DNA from: Streptomyces sp. SID12488
GTDB taxonomy: Bacteria; Actinomycetota; Actinomycetes; Streptomycetales; Streptomycetaceae
Assembly: GCF_010548275.1 (NCBI RefSeq)
Contig: NZ_JAAGLT010000004.1
Location: 337,984 to 401,983 of the forward strand
Reading direction: 5' to 3'
Length of the DNA: 64,000 nucleotides
The notes beneath the pieces were generated by a model. The model did no database searches. It worked only from the letters and a program-made list of their open reading frames with translations, and was not told where the DNA came from. This document shows, piece by piece, positions 16,166-24,974 of this stretch; the stretch's first letter is position 1; the number at the start of each line of letters is the position of its first letter. Both the position numbers and the translations under genes were made by a program.

Positions 16166-16978
16166 GTGGACACCACCGGACCACGCACCGCCGAAAGTCT
16201 TGCCGCACGCTTCCACGACGTCGACTCCTCCGGCGTCCCCGAGGACTTCATCGCCTATCTGCGGAAGATGGAGGAGAGCGAGAGCGGCCGCACCGTACGG
16301 GAGGCCACCTACCGGGCCGTGGAGGCAGCCGAGGGCAAGGGAGCGGACATCGGGTGCGGCGCGGGCCGTGCCGTCGCGGATCTCGTACGGCTCGGAAAGG
16401 ACGCCGTGGGGGTCGACAGTAGCCAGGCCATGGTCGACGCGGCCCTGGCCAGGTTCCCGCACTGTCGCGTCGTCACGGGCAGCGCCTTCGATCTGCCGTT
16501 CGAGGACGGTGAACTGTCGTGGTACCGGTCCGAGCGGACCTTTCTCCACTTCGGCGCTCCCGCCGAGGCGCTCTCCGAGGCCCGCAGGGTGCTGAGGCCG
16601 GGCGGGACAATCGTTCTCGCGGACCCCGATCTCGGGTCGATGGTGGTGAGTTCGCGGTTCCCGGAGACGACCGCCGCGGTCAAGGACGCGTTCTGCTCAG
16701 CCGTCCCGAATCCCCACGCCGGCACCCACAGCGCCTGCCACCTCGCCGACGCGGGATTCACCGGCATCGAGGTCGTTCCCGTCCTGGCGACCCTGAACGA
16801 CCACGCGTCCGCGTTCGACGTGGTGCTGGAGCCGGCTCTGACAGCGGCTCTCGCCCGGGGCGCCGTCAGCGAGGAGGAGGCGGCGCGGTGGAAGGACGAC
16901 TTGGGCGATCTCTCTCGCCGGCACGCCTTCACCGCGACGGCGACCTTCTTCGTCACCACGGCCCGCCTGGCGTCGTAG
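16166..16978 (+). CDS. SAM-dependent methyltransferase (class I)
   Basis: About 270 residues from GTG 16166, with GGGAG upstream; TTG at 16100 would add 22 residues. The Rossmann-type SAM site is visible: GADIGCGAGRAV (motif I), VGVDSSQAMVDAA (motif II), GSAFDLPFEDGEL and LRPGGTIVLADPD (post-motif). This is the UbiE/ubiquinone-menaquinone-like Methyltransf_11 type, acting on small molecules. It is divergent from the fabG relic and convergent with the biosynthetic cluster, separated from it by a bidirectional terminator. It could tailor the cluster's product, but that is only inferred from proximity. Confidence 0.85.
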   Translation: MDTTGPRTAESLAARFHDVDSSGVPEDFIAYLRKMEESESGRTVREATYRAVEAAEGKGADIGCGAGRAVADLVRLGKDAVGVDSSQAMVDAALARFPHCRVVTGSAFDLPFEDGELSWYRSERTFLHFGAPAEALSEARRVLRPGGTIVLADPDLGSMVVSSRFPETTAAVKDAFCSAVPNPHAGTHSACHLADAGFTGIEVVPVLATLNDHASAFDVVLEPALTAALARGAVSEEEAARWKDDLGDLSRRHAFTATATFFVTTARLAS

Positions 16979-17193
16979 GGGCTGGTACACGCGGTGGAAA
17001 GGGAGTTGGAGCTGCTCACCAAGGCGTGCACACGACGCCGAATCGGCTCGGCCGTGTGATGGGCGGCTCCTGGGCTCGCGGTCCCCTGGGCCGTCCGGGT
17101 CCACCGTGATCGTGCGATCTCGGACGCCTGGTACGGAGTCTCGGGGAGTGCGGGGCCCCTGCTCCACCGGAGTGACGGTTCAGGGCCTGGCAG

Positions 17194-17230
17194 TCGGGTC
17201 GCCCGGGGACGAATCTCCCGGGCGACCCGA
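17194..17230. terminator. Bidirectional terminator between methyltransferase and cluster
   Basis: TCGGGTCGCCCGGG (17194-17207) pairs perfectly with CCCGGGCGACCCGA (17217-17230) across a 9-base loop. It lies between the two convergent genes and closes the minus-strand cluster. Confidence 0.75.
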
Positions 17231-17247
17231 ACCTCTCACTGAACCTC

Positions 17248-18909
17248 TCAGTCGGCCGAGCGGAGCTGAAGCCGTTCCCGGAGCAGGTTCTTCTGTACCT
17301 TGCCGGTGTTGTTGCGCGACAGTTCGGGCAGGAGTTCCAGGCGGGACGGCAGGCACCATTCGCTCATGCCGAGCCCGCCGAGCCAGTCGCGCAGGCCCTC
17401 GAGGGTGGGAGTGCGCTCCCCGGGGACGACGACCGCGCAGGCGAGCTCGCCGCCTTGGCTGCCCGGGTAGCCGACCAGGGCGACATCCCGTACGTCGGGG
17501 TGGTCCAGCAGTGCCGACTCGACGTCACTGACCGGGATCATGATGTCGCCGATCCGGTCTTCGGCGCGGCCGTGCAGCCGCACACCGCCGTGGCCGTCCG
17601 GTGCCGCGAGGTCACCGGTGTCGTACCAGCCGTCGTTGTGCTCGGCGAGCACGGTCAGTCGGCCGTCGTCCCGGCCCCAGGTGGCCAGGCACAGCGAAGG
17701 GCCGCGGGCGAAGAGACGCCCGGGTCGGTCGTCGCTGATCGGGTGGTCGGCCCGCAGGTCGATCTCGTGGCCCGGGGCGCAGCGCCCGACAGTGCGCCCG
17801 GCCAGGTCCGGGTGTTCTCCGGAGCGGGTGAAGATGTTGGCGCCCTCAGTCATGCCCCAGCCCACATCCAGCGGGATTCCGAAGGTCTCGGTCACCCTCC
17901 TGAACAGCGGCTGCGGGACCGTGGTGCCTCCCGCGCGGATGATCCGCACGGTGGGCAGTCGCAGCGACGTGCGTTCCATCGCGTCGATCAGGGCGGAGAG
18001 GAAGAACGGGACGACGACTATCCAGCTGACGTGGGCCTCGGCCAGGAAGGGGACGACGGCCTCCGGCTCCCAGCGGTCCGTCATGACCGCGCAGGCCCCA
18101 CGGTGCAGCGGCATGAGGAGCCCCATGGTGAGGCCGACGATGTGCGTCGCCGCGTTCGGTGAGTAGACGCGGCTGTCGGGGCCGATGCCGTCGGCGGCTG
18201 CGACGCCGGAGTACCAGGCGTACGAGGTGTTGAGGGTGTGCAGCACGGCCTTCGGCTCGCCGGAGGTGCCGGAGGTGAACAGCACCAGGGAGACCCGGTC
18301 CGGGTCCACGACGGACGGATCCGGCAGGGTGGTGTGCTCCGTGTGCTCGAAGTACTCGCGGAAATCGAGTTCGCCGTGGTCCCCGTCGTCCCCGCCGTGC
18401 CCGTCTGCGGGCCGCTCGCCGAGCACCACACGGTGGCGCAGTGCGGGCAGCCGGGGTGCCATCTCGGCCAGCGCCGCGGCGTGCTCGAAGTTGTCCCACC
18501 GATCGATGGTCACGCAGACGACGGCATCCAACCGGCGGAGCATCCGCTCCAGCTCACGGGGGCGGAACGCGCACATGATCGGCGCGGCGACGGCCCCGAG
18601 CCGGGCGCAGGCCAGTACCAGCGGTCCGACCTGCCAGAGGTTCGGCAACTGCATCGCGACGACCTGACCGCTGCGCACCCCCAACGCGTGCAACGCGCCG
18701 GCGAAGCGGTCCACATACTCGGCGTACTGCGCGTAGTTCAGCTGCAGGGTGCCCCGGCCGGCCTCCGACACGAGGAGGGCGGGGGCGTCGGGAGTCTCGG
18801 CACGCCACCGTGCCAGGTCGTCCAGGATGCTGCCGGCGCGCCAGAGGTCCTCCTTGAGGTACTGCTCCACGGTGGTGGCGGATGGGCGCAACGCGGTGAT
18901 CGGGTTCAC
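17248..18909 (-). CDS. Adenylate-forming ligase (acyl-CoA synthetase-like), cluster ligase 1
   Basis: About 553 residues from GTG 18909 (GGAG 8 bp upstream). ANL-superfamily motifs: VLFTSGTSGEPKAVLHT (phosphate loop), VGWGMTEGAN (A5), WYDTGDLAAPDG (A7), GRAEDRIGD (A8) and the catalytic C-terminal Lys in NNTGKVQKN. It resembles cyclohexanecarboxylate/aryl-CoA ligases. It has its own AT-rich promoter and follows the ketoreductase. In nitrite-using clusters a ligase of this superfamily performs ATP-dependent diazotisation of an aromatic amine (CreM type); this gene is one of three candidates here. The assignment between acid activation and diazotisation is not settled by sequence. Confidence 0.88.
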   Translation of the reverse strand: MNPITALRPSATTVEQYLKEDLWRAGSILDDLARWRAETPDAPALLVSEAGRGTLQLNYAQYAEYVDRFAGALHALGVRSGQVVAMQLPNLWQVGPLVLACARLGAVAAPIMCAFRPRELERMLRRLDAVVCVTIDRWDNFEHAAALAEMAPRLPALRHRVVLGERPADGHGGDDGDHGELDFREYFEHTEHTTLPDPSVVDPDRVSLVLFTSGTSGEPKAVLHTLNTSYAWYSGVAAADGIGPDSRVYSPNAATHIVGLTMGLLMPLHRGACAVMTDRWEPEAVVPFLAEAHVSWIVVVPFFLSALIDAMERTSLRLPTVRIIRAGGTTVPQPLFRRVTETFGIPLDVGWGMTEGANIFTRSGEHPDLAGRTVGRCAPGHEIDLRADHPISDDRPGRLFARGPSLCLATWGRDDGRLTVLAEHNDGWYDTGDLAAPDGHGGVRLHGRAEDRIGDIMIPVSDVESALLDHPDVRDVALVGYPGSQGGELACAVVVPGERTPTLEGLRDWLGGLGMSEWCLPSRLELLPELSRNNTGKVQKNLLRERLQLRSAD

Positions 18910-18932
18910 AATTTCCACTCCAATAATTCAAT

Positions 18933-18938
18933 AGGATA
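18933..18938 (-). promoter_or_regulatory. -10 element in AT-rich promoter of ligase 1
   Basis: TATCCT on the minus strand within an AT-rich island (18925-18965), about 24 bp before the GTG start at 18909. The -35 region is poor, so activation or an alternative sigma factor is possible. Confidence 0.4.
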
Positions 18939-18981
18939 AAATTGTGTGTTTTTCTTCTGTTTTATTCCTTCGAGGTAGCCC

Positions 18982-19698
18982 TCAGTGCCCCAGTCCGGCG
19001 CCTCCGTCGACCGGGATCACGGCGCCGCGTACATATCCGGCACCGGCCAGGAACGCCACCGCGTCGGCGACCTCGTCGGGGTGGGCCGGCCGTCCGGCCG
19101 GGGTCTGCCGCAGCAACTCCTGGCGCTGCTCCGCGGTGAGCGCACGGGTCATGTCCGTCTCGGTCAGGCCGGGCGCCACCACATTGCAGGTGATGTCCCG
19201 GGGGCCGAGCTCCTGGGACAGTGACCGTGCGAAGCCGACCAGCCCCGCCTTCGCCGCCGCGTAGTTGGTCTGCCCGGCGGCGCCGTGGAGGGCCGCCGTG
19301 GAGGAGATCAGCACGATACGGCCATGGCGTTCCCGGAGCATGCCGCGCACCGCGCGCTGGGCGACGCGGAAGGCCCCGGTGAGGTTGGTGTCGATGACGG
19401 AGGTGAAGTCCGCCTCGCTCATCCGTACCAGCAGCCGGTCCTGGGTGGCGCCCGCGTTGGCGACCAGGACGGTGACCGGACCGTGGGTCGACTCGGCCTT
19501 GTTGAAGGCCTGGTCCACCTGCTGACTGTTCGTCACATCGCACCGCACGGAAAGGAAACCCTCGTCGCCGGGTGGTGCCTCACTGCGGTAGGTCACCGTG
19601 ACCAGGTCCCCGGCCGCCGCGAAGCGGCGGGCTATGGCCAGCCCGATCCCCCTGTTTCCCCCGGTCACCAGGACCGAGCGGGGTGTTGCCTGAGTCAT
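18982..19698 (-). CDS. fabG: 3-oxoacyl-ACP reductase (ketoreductase)
   Basis: Classical short-chain dehydrogenase of 238 residues from ATG 19698. Motifs: VTGGNRGIG (NADPH binding), NAGAT, and the catalytic triad in SSTAALHG ... TNYAAAKAG (Ser, Tyr, Lys), followed by CNVVAPGLTETDM and the FabG-type end VIPVDGGAGLGH. Within the cluster it would reduce the beta-keto group made by the ketosynthase on ACP. A 240-bp gap separates it from the upstream lyase gene. A decayed relative lies at 15816-16045. Unlike housekeeping fabG it is not next to fatty-acid genes. Confidence 0.9.
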   Translation of the reverse strand: MTQATPRSVLVTGGNRGIGLAIARRFAAAGDLVTVTYRSEAPPGDEGFLSVRCDVTNSQQVDQAFNKAESTHGPVTVLVANAGATQDRLLVRMSEADFTSVIDTNLTGAFRVAQRAVRGMLRERHGRIVLISSTAALHGAAGQTNYAAAKAGLVGFARSLSQELGPRDITCNVVAPGLTETDMTRALTAEQRQELLRQTPAGRPAHPDEVADAVAFLAGAGYVRGAVIPVDGGAGLGH

Positions 19699-19941
19699 CG
19701 TGCCTTCGCTTCCCTTCCTGTCGTGCCCCGTCGTGCCCCGTCGTGCCCTGTCGTGTTGTGCCGTCGGCGTCGGCCGGATCCGGTTCGTCCCCCACATGCC
19801 CCTGCGGCCACAGGGCGTGAGGATCGAGGTGCCCGGTGCCCAGCCGGATCGGCATCTTGGCGCAGACCGTCACCAGGAGGACGGCTCAGGGCCGGGGCGG
19901 GACGGACCTGCCCGCTGTCCTGCTCCCGCCGCTCGTATCGC

Positions 19942-21396
19942 TCATCGGACACCCCCGCTGTCTCCGTGGCCCCCGTATCTGCGCAGCGCCCGGTCGACCA
20001 GTGCGTCGGCCGCGCCCGTGTAGCGGGTCGGGTCGAGTAGTCCCGACAGCTCGGCGGGGGTGAAACAGGCCGACAGCCCGGGGTGGCCGGACAGCACCTC
20101 GCCGATCGTCCGCCCCGTGTCGGCCGCCTCGGCCGAGGCTGTCGCCAGCAGTTTCTTCGCGTGCGCCTTGCCGAGCACCGGGGCGAGTACGACCGCCAGT
20201 CGTTCGGTGACGATCGCGCCGCCCGTCAGGCCGAGGTTGGCCAGCATGCGTTCCGGGTGGACGATCAGGCCCTCCGCCAGCTCCACCGCCGTGTGCGCCG
20301 CGCCGCCCGCAAGCCGCAGTGCCTCCCGGAGCGGCTGCCACTCGGCGTGCCATGCCCCGGCGGGGCGTTCGTCCTCGGCCAGCAGGCACTGGGCCAACAC
20401 CAGTGCGTACGCGGGGACTTGGCGGGCGGCCGACACGATGAGGGTGGCGAGGGCCGGGTTGCGTTTCTGCGGCATCGCCGACGAGGCGCCTCGTCCCGCC
20501 GCCGCCGGCTCGGACACCTCGCCGATCTCCGTACGGGACAGAGTCTGCACGTCCAGCGCGAACTTGCCGAGCGCCCCGGTGACCAGCTGAAGTACCGCGC
20601 CCAGTTCGGCGATCGGCGTGCGTACGGTGTGCCAGGGCAGCGTCGGCTCCGCCAGGCCGAGGGCCTTCGCGAAGGGGGCCAGCAATTCGATTCCGCCCTC
20701 GCTCCCCTCGGGCGGCCTGCCCGACCTTCCCGCCCTGTCGTCCAAGGTCGCGTACTCGCGGTATGCGGCCAACGTGCCGGCCGCGCCGCCGAGTTGGGCG
20801 GGGAGCTCACCGGCTACCGCCCGTACTCGGGTCAGGGCGTCCGTGACGAGTTGAAGCCAGGTCGCTGCCTTCAGGCCGAGGGTGGTGGGTACCGCGTGCT
20901 GGGCCAGGGTGCGGGCCGCCAGGACGGTGTGGCGGTGGGTGTCCGCGAGTGCGGCCAGGGCGGTGGCGGTGCGTTCGAGGTCGGTGGCGATCAGGGTGAG
21001 TACGCGGCGGGCGATCAGCATGGCCGCCGAGTCCAGGATGTCCTGGCTGGTCGAACCCCGGTGTACGTACTCGGCGGCGGCCGGGTCCTTCTCGGCGACC
21101 ACCTCGGTGAAGGCGGCGACCAGGGCGACCACCGGGTTGGCCGCGCCTCGGGCCGCGTGCGCCAGGGCGACCAGGTCCAGGCGGTCCGCGTGGGCCTGGG
21201 AGGCGATCGACGCGAGCGCGGCGGCAGGTGTCAGGCCGACCTCGAACTGGGCCTGGCACAAGGCAACTTCAACGTCCAGCATCGCCTGGAGCCATGCCTC
21301 GTCGGTCACTTCGGCCGCCGCCTGCGTGCCCGCCCATGTGGGTGCGAGCAGCCCCGCGTCGGTGCCGACGGACGCAGGGGCCGTCCTCCCGTTCAT
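19942..21396 (-). CDS. creD: CreD-like nitrosuccinate lyase (fumarase/aspartase superfamily)
   Basis: Protein of 484 residues of the aspartase/fumarase/carboxymuconate cycloisomerase superfamily. The signature loop GASSAMPQKRNP (about residue 300) carries the catalytic Ser, and VHRGSTSQDI (about 110) is the first conserved region. Its start overlaps the end of the flavin N-oxygenase gene by ATGA. That pairing defines the known nitrous-acid pathway: CreE oxidises aspartate to nitrosuccinate and CreD eliminates nitrite to give fumarate. Family membership is seen in sequence; the substrate is inferred from the pairing, since an adenylosuccinate- or carboxymuconate-type lyase would look similar. 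Confidence 0.85.
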   Translation of the reverse strand: MNGRTAPASVGTDAGLLAPTWAGTQAAAEVTDEAWLQAMLDVEVALCQAQFEVGLTPAAALASIASQAHADRLDLVALAHAARGAANPVVALVAAFTEVVAEKDPAAAEYVHRGSTSQDILDSAAMLIARRVLTLIATDLERTATALAALADTHRHTVLAARTLAQHAVPTTLGLKAATWLQLVTDALTRVRAVAGELPAQLGGAAGTLAAYREYATLDDRAGRSGRPPEGSEGGIELLAPFAKALGLAEPTLPWHTVRTPIAELGAVLQLVTGALGKFALDVQTLSRTEIGEVSEPAAAGRGASSAMPQKRNPALATLIVSAARQVPAYALVLAQCLLAEDERPAGAWHAEWQPLREALRLAGGAAHTAVELAEGLIVHPERMLANLGLTGGAIVTERLAVVLAPVLGKAHAKKLLATASAEAADTGRTIGEVLSGHPGLSACFTPAELSGLLDPTRYTGAADALVDRALRRYGGHGDSGGVR

Positions 21397-23459
21397 GATC
21401 GTCGACTCCCTGCGCCAGAAATCTGATGTGCAGTCAACTGGCTTGCTCGAGGCTGTTGTTCATGCTTCCCCAGTCCCGCTCCCAGCCCCAGTACCGCCCG
21501 CGCTATCGCGTCCGAGTCCTCCAGTGTCACCGAGCCCACGCCTGGTCTGATGCCTACCGCCGTCACCCAGCGAACCCCCTCCGTCGGCACCCCGAACGCG
21601 AACCGGCGCGGATGCGGTCGCCCCGCCGCGTCCAACAGCCGGGGCGCGCCGTCACTCACCGCCATCCCGCCCGTCTCGTGTGCCTCGTGACCGCCCGGCC
21701 GGTACGGGACGCACCCGCCCTCCGCCAGCAGCCCCCGCAGCAGCGGATCGGCGCTGCGCCGCAGGTCGATGCCGGGCAGCCGCGCCTCGACGAGCGCCCT
21801 CACCAGCACCGGCTGCTCCGACACCTCCTCCGCGTCCACGAGGAAACCGGGCCCACGGAGACTGTCCTCACCGTCTGTCGGACGCACCCGCATCCCCGGA
21901 CCGACCACCTGCAGCACCTCCGCCTCGATCAGCGCGATCAGCTGCTCGATCCGGAACGCGGGCGGGCCGATCGACGTGAACGCGTTCAACGGCGTGTACC
22001 AGCCGTCCAGTTCGGCCCGGTACGACTCACCGGCGACCCCGCCGTGATCGACCACCAGCCGGACCTCGTTGCGCAGGTCCCGCAACGCGTCCAGCGCTGC
22101 TTTCAGCGGCCCGTTCACATTGCCGAGGCGGGCGGCGGAGACGTCCTGCCGCAGGTATGCGAGCAGCCAGTGCCGGAAGTCGGCGCGATCCGTGAAGTGC
22201 CTGTCTCCGTAAGGACGTTCAACGCGCCGCCAGTCCCATCGCTCGTCGGGCGGTACGTCGAACCGGTCGAGGAGCGCCGACTCGGCGTCGCGGCCCGCGA
22301 GGCAGGACCGCACGAACTCCGTTGCCACCGAAGGGCCTTGGGCGGCCCGGAGCAACGCCTCGTAGTAGACGGTCCGGACCTCTCGGTCGATCAGTGGCCA
22401 GATGTCGCTGCGGAAGCCGACCGGCCGCCGTCGCCGGAGTCCCGCGATGACCTCCGGGGTCAGGAAGCGGGGGTGGTGGCGGCCCAGTGCGCCCTTCTCG
22501 TTCTCGCCGCGTGCGTGGTACGGCACACCGCGTCGCGAACCGGCGTACAGCACCGGCTCGTTGCCGCTCGGGATGTACACGAGCCCCGCACCATGGCCGT
22601 CCTGGTCACCCTGCTTGAACGTGCCGCCGCGGCCCTCGGTGAGCAGCGCCAACTGGTCGAAGAAGTTCAGGCCGAGTCCGCGCAGAGCGACGGGGGTGCC
22701 GGGGCGGATTCCGCTCAGGTCGGCGTCGGCCGGGTTGGCGGGACCCACGAAGGACACGCCGGCCCCGACACGGGTACCAGCACCAGTGGTTGTACCGGTG
22801 CCGGCACTTGCGTGGCGGGCGGCGAAGGACCGCAGGTCCCGTTCCTCCGGGCTCGGGGACAACTGCCCGTGTCCCAGGGCCAGTACGACCGCGTCCAGGT
22901 CGGTGAGGCGGTCGTCGTCCGCCAGGGTCACTCTCTGGCGGGAGCCCGGGGAGTGACCGTCCTCGTCGGACAGTGCGATCGCCGTCGTCCGGTGTGTGTG
23001 GACCGTGACCTCGGGCGGGGCGGTGCGTAACAGGCGCCGGAAGACCCACTCCAGGTAGTGGCCGTGGAAGGCGCGGGTCGGGTAGGTGTCCGGGCCGATG
23101 CGGCGGGCCTCCGCCCGGACCGGGGGCGGGTACGCGCCCGATTCCAGGGTGCGCGCCCACTCGTACAGGCTCGGGCCTGGTATCGACGGGCCCTCGCACG
23201 GCACGCTGTCGTCGGTGAACAGGGTCACCTGGGAGGCGACCGTGTTCATCAGCAGTTCGGGTGGCTGGTCGGTGCGCCACACCGCGCCCGGGCCCGGCGG
23301 GTACGGGTCGACGAGGTGAACCACGACCGGGCGGCCGGCCTCGCCCGCGTTGGCGCAGAGTCGCTCCAGGACCGAGAGCCCGCGCGGACCGGCGCCGATC
23401 ACGCACACGGTGATGGAGTCACGGGCGTCGCCCGAAAGGCCGGGTCCGGGTCCGGTCAT
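21393..23459 (-). CDS. creE: CreE-like flavin-dependent aspartate N-oxygenase
   Basis: About 688 residues from ATG 23459, overlapping the preceding gene's stop by ATGA. N-terminal FAD site VCVIGAGPRGLSVLERL matches the NAD_binding_9-type flavoprotein family to which CreE belongs. Further family-like segments are GAVWRTDQPPELLMNTVASQ, TYPTRAFHGHYLEW, VVLALGHGQ and GLGLNFFDQLALLTEGRGG. A Thr/Gly-rich insertion (SAGTGTTTGAGT) near residue 240 looks like a local repeat expansion. In the cremeomycin pathway this enzyme performs successive oxidations of aspartate to nitrosuccinate using NADPH, FAD and O2. Coupled to the CreD-like gene, it makes nitrous acid for diazotisation. Confidence 0.87.
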   Translation of the reverse strand: MTGPGPGLSGDARDSITVCVIGAGPRGLSVLERLCANAGEAGRPVVVHLVDPYPPGPGAVWRTDQPPELLMNTVASQVTLFTDDSVPCEGPSIPGPSLYEWARTLESGAYPPPVRAEARRIGPDTYPTRAFHGHYLEWVFRRLLRTAPPEVTVHTHRTTAIALSDEDGHSPGSRQRVTLADDDRLTDLDAVVLALGHGQLSPSPEERDLRSFAARHASAGTGTTTGAGTRVGAGVSFVGPANPADADLSGIRPGTPVALRGLGLNFFDQLALLTEGRGGTFKQGDQDGHGAGLVYIPSGNEPVLYAGSRRGVPYHARGENEKGALGRHHPRFLTPEVIAGLRRRRPVGFRSDIWPLIDREVRTVYYEALLRAAQGPSVATEFVRSCLAGRDAESALLDRFDVPPDERWDWRRVERPYGDRHFTDRADFRHWLLAYLRQDVSAARLGNVNGPLKAALDALRDLRNEVRLVVDHGGVAGESYRAELDGWYTPLNAFTSIGPPAFRIEQLIALIEAEVLQVVGPGMRVRPTDGEDSLRGPGFLVDAEEVSEQPVLVRALVEARLPGIDLRRSADPLLRGLLAEGGCVPYRPGGHEAHETGGMAVSDGAPRLLDAAGRPHPRRFAFGVPTEGVRWVTAVGIRPGVGSVTLEDSDAIARAVLGLGAGLGKHEQQPRASQLTAHQISGAGSRRS

Positions 23460-24385
23460 TCCTGGCCCAGCCTGTCGCGCCAGCTCGGCCGCAGCGGCTT
23501 CCAGCCAAGTTCCGTACGCGCCCGGGCGTTCGAAGCGCCGGCCGCCGCGGTGAGTTGGTGGGCCATGAACCAGCCGAGCAACCGGGGTGCCATCTCCGCA
23601 GGGATCGCGGGCGGCGCCGGAGCGTCCAGCGCCCGGGCGTAGTGGGGCAACCACTGGGCGGCCGGGGCCGGTTCGTCGTCCGTGATGTGGAAGACGCCGG
23701 TGGCCTCCGACTCCACGGCGGCCACCGCCGCCCCCACGGCGTCCTCCACATGCAGGAACGAGGTGACCCCGGCCCCGTCTCCGGGCAGCGGGAACTTCCC
23801 CGCCAGTACGAATTGCGCGGTCCCGCCGCCGGTACGGGCGTACGCGGTGCCGGGTCCGTACAGCGACCCGTACCGCAGCACCGCGCCACTCAACTCCGGT
23901 GCAGCGCCCAGCACTTGTGCCTCAAGCTTGGCGACCGCCTGTACGGTGGCCGCCCAGCCGGGGTCCGGGGCGTCCACGTACAGCGGTACGTCCTCGTCGA
24001 CGAGCGTGTCGCCGGTCGGCGCGGATGCGAAGGCAATGGACTGCGCGACCAGCCGCCGGGCACCGGCCGCCCGGGCCGCCGCGACCAGGTTGGCGGTGCC
24101 CTCCGTGCGCAGTCGCGCGGTCTGGGCGAAAGCCCCCGCTGGGTCGTCGCCCATCAGCCGCAGCGCCGTCAACTGATGGACGACCACCTCAGGGCGTGCG
24201 TCCGACACTGCGGCCAGCAGTGCTTCCCGGTCGAGAACGTCGGCGACCACGATCGCGTCCGCTTCCGGAGCGCGGGCCCGGGACTCCTCCCGTACCAGCG
24301 CGCTCACCTGGTGGCCCCGCGCCCGCAGCGCGCCCACCAGGGGACGGCCGACCACTCCGGTGGATCCTGCGACAAGTATCCGCAT
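23456..24385 (-). CDS. NAD(P)-dependent epimerase/dehydratase-fold oxidoreductase
   Basis: About 309 residues from ATG 24385; an upstream start at 24424 is possible. Extended SDR fold: MRILVAGSTGVVGRPLV binds the nucleotide, followed by VHQLTAL, then AVLRYGSLYGPGTAYA. The usual YxxxK catalytic motif is absent or altered (AATVQAVAKLE replaces it), so classical epimerase or dehydratase chemistry is doubtful. In clusters that remove an aromatic amine by diazotisation, an NADPH-dependent reductase replaces the diazo group with hydride. This gene is the best candidate for such a step, by position next to the nitrite genes. That role is inference from remembered pathways, not from a diagnostic motif. 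Confidence 0.8.
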   Translation of the reverse strand: MRILVAGSTGVVGRPLVGALRARGHQVSALVREESRARAPEADAIVVADVLDREALLAAVSDARPEVVVHQLTALRLMGDDPAGAFAQTARLRTEGTANLVAAARAAGARRLVAQSIAFASAPTGDTLVDEDVPLYVDAPDPGWAATVQAVAKLEAQVLGAAPELSGAVLRYGSLYGPGTAYARTGGGTAQFVLAGKFPLPGDGAGVTSFLHVEDAVGAAVAAVESEATGVFHITDDEPAPAAQWLPHYARALDAPAPPAIPAEMAPRLLGWFMAHQLTAAAGASNARARTELGWKPLRPSWRDRLGQE

Positions 24386-24389
24386 GGCG

Positions 24390-24974
24390 TCAGTCCTTCG
24401 TATCGTTCGTATCGTTGTGGACAAGGGGTGTGCGTACGCGCATCAGCAGTCGGCATGCCTTGTCGCCGTCGCGCAGGCATGTCTCGGCGCGGTTCTCCGT
24501 CAGGGTGACGCCGAGGCCCTCGGACCAGCCCGCGTGGATGTCGGTGCACGGGCACTGGTAGCCGTCCAGTGAACCGGCCATCCGCACCATGGTGACGGCG
24601 AAGCTGCGGCGCAGGGTGAGGACGATCAGGCCGTCGTCATCGGTCGTGTCCTCGACCTCCGTGGAGGCGTTGCGCAGTTCCGGCGGGAACATCCGGTCCC
24701 CGCAGTCGTCGTACCGGCGGCGCAGTTCCTCCAGGTCCTTGAGGGTGTCGCCGGTGGCGGGGAGCGGGCCGGCCAGGCGGCCGACGCGCTGTCCGACGTG
24801 CGTCGCGACCTTGCGCAGCGCCTCGGCGTTTAGCTCGTTCGCCGCCTCCTGCCCGAACCGGCTCGCCACTCCCTGGTACCAGTTCGCGTCGTGCTGCCAC
24901 CACAGCCGGTACGCCTCGCTCGCCCGGGCACGGTAGTTGACGTCCCCCGTACCTGTACCCGTACCCGTGCTCAT
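24390..24974 (-). CDS. Unrecognised cysteine-containing cluster protein
   Basis: Protein of 194 residues; ATG overlaps the ligase 2 stop by ATGA, and the next gene starts 4 bp after its stop, so it is firmly part of the operon. After a Thr/Gly repeat tail (MSTGTGTGTG) comes a helical segment rich in aromatics (YRLWWQHDANWYQGVASRFG). A C-terminal domain follows with CPCTDIHAGWSEGLG and a later TCLRDGDKACRLL, giving about five cysteines that could bind metal or a cofactor. The helical half faintly recalls DUF6125 or thiazoline-carboxylate-hydrolase-like proteins, but I cannot confirm this. Function unknown; it is the least explained gene of the cluster. Confidence 0.78.
   Translation of the reverse strand: MSTGTGTGTGDVNYRARASEAYRLWWQHDANWYQGVASRFGQEAANELNAEALRKVATHVGQRVGRLAGPLPATGDTLKDLEELRRRYDDCGDRMFPPELRNASTEVEDTTDDDGLIVLTLRRSFAVTMVRMAGSLDGYQCPCTDIHAGWSEGLGVTLTENRAETCLRDGDKACRLLMRVRTPLVHNDTNDTKD

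Noticed and set aside
19699..19941. Short frame VTVCAKMPIRLGTGHLDP between the ketoreductase and CreD-like genes
   Set aside because: It begins within 70 bp of the CreD-like stop, overlaps the ketoreductase in another frame and has no known motif; kept only as a curiosity.
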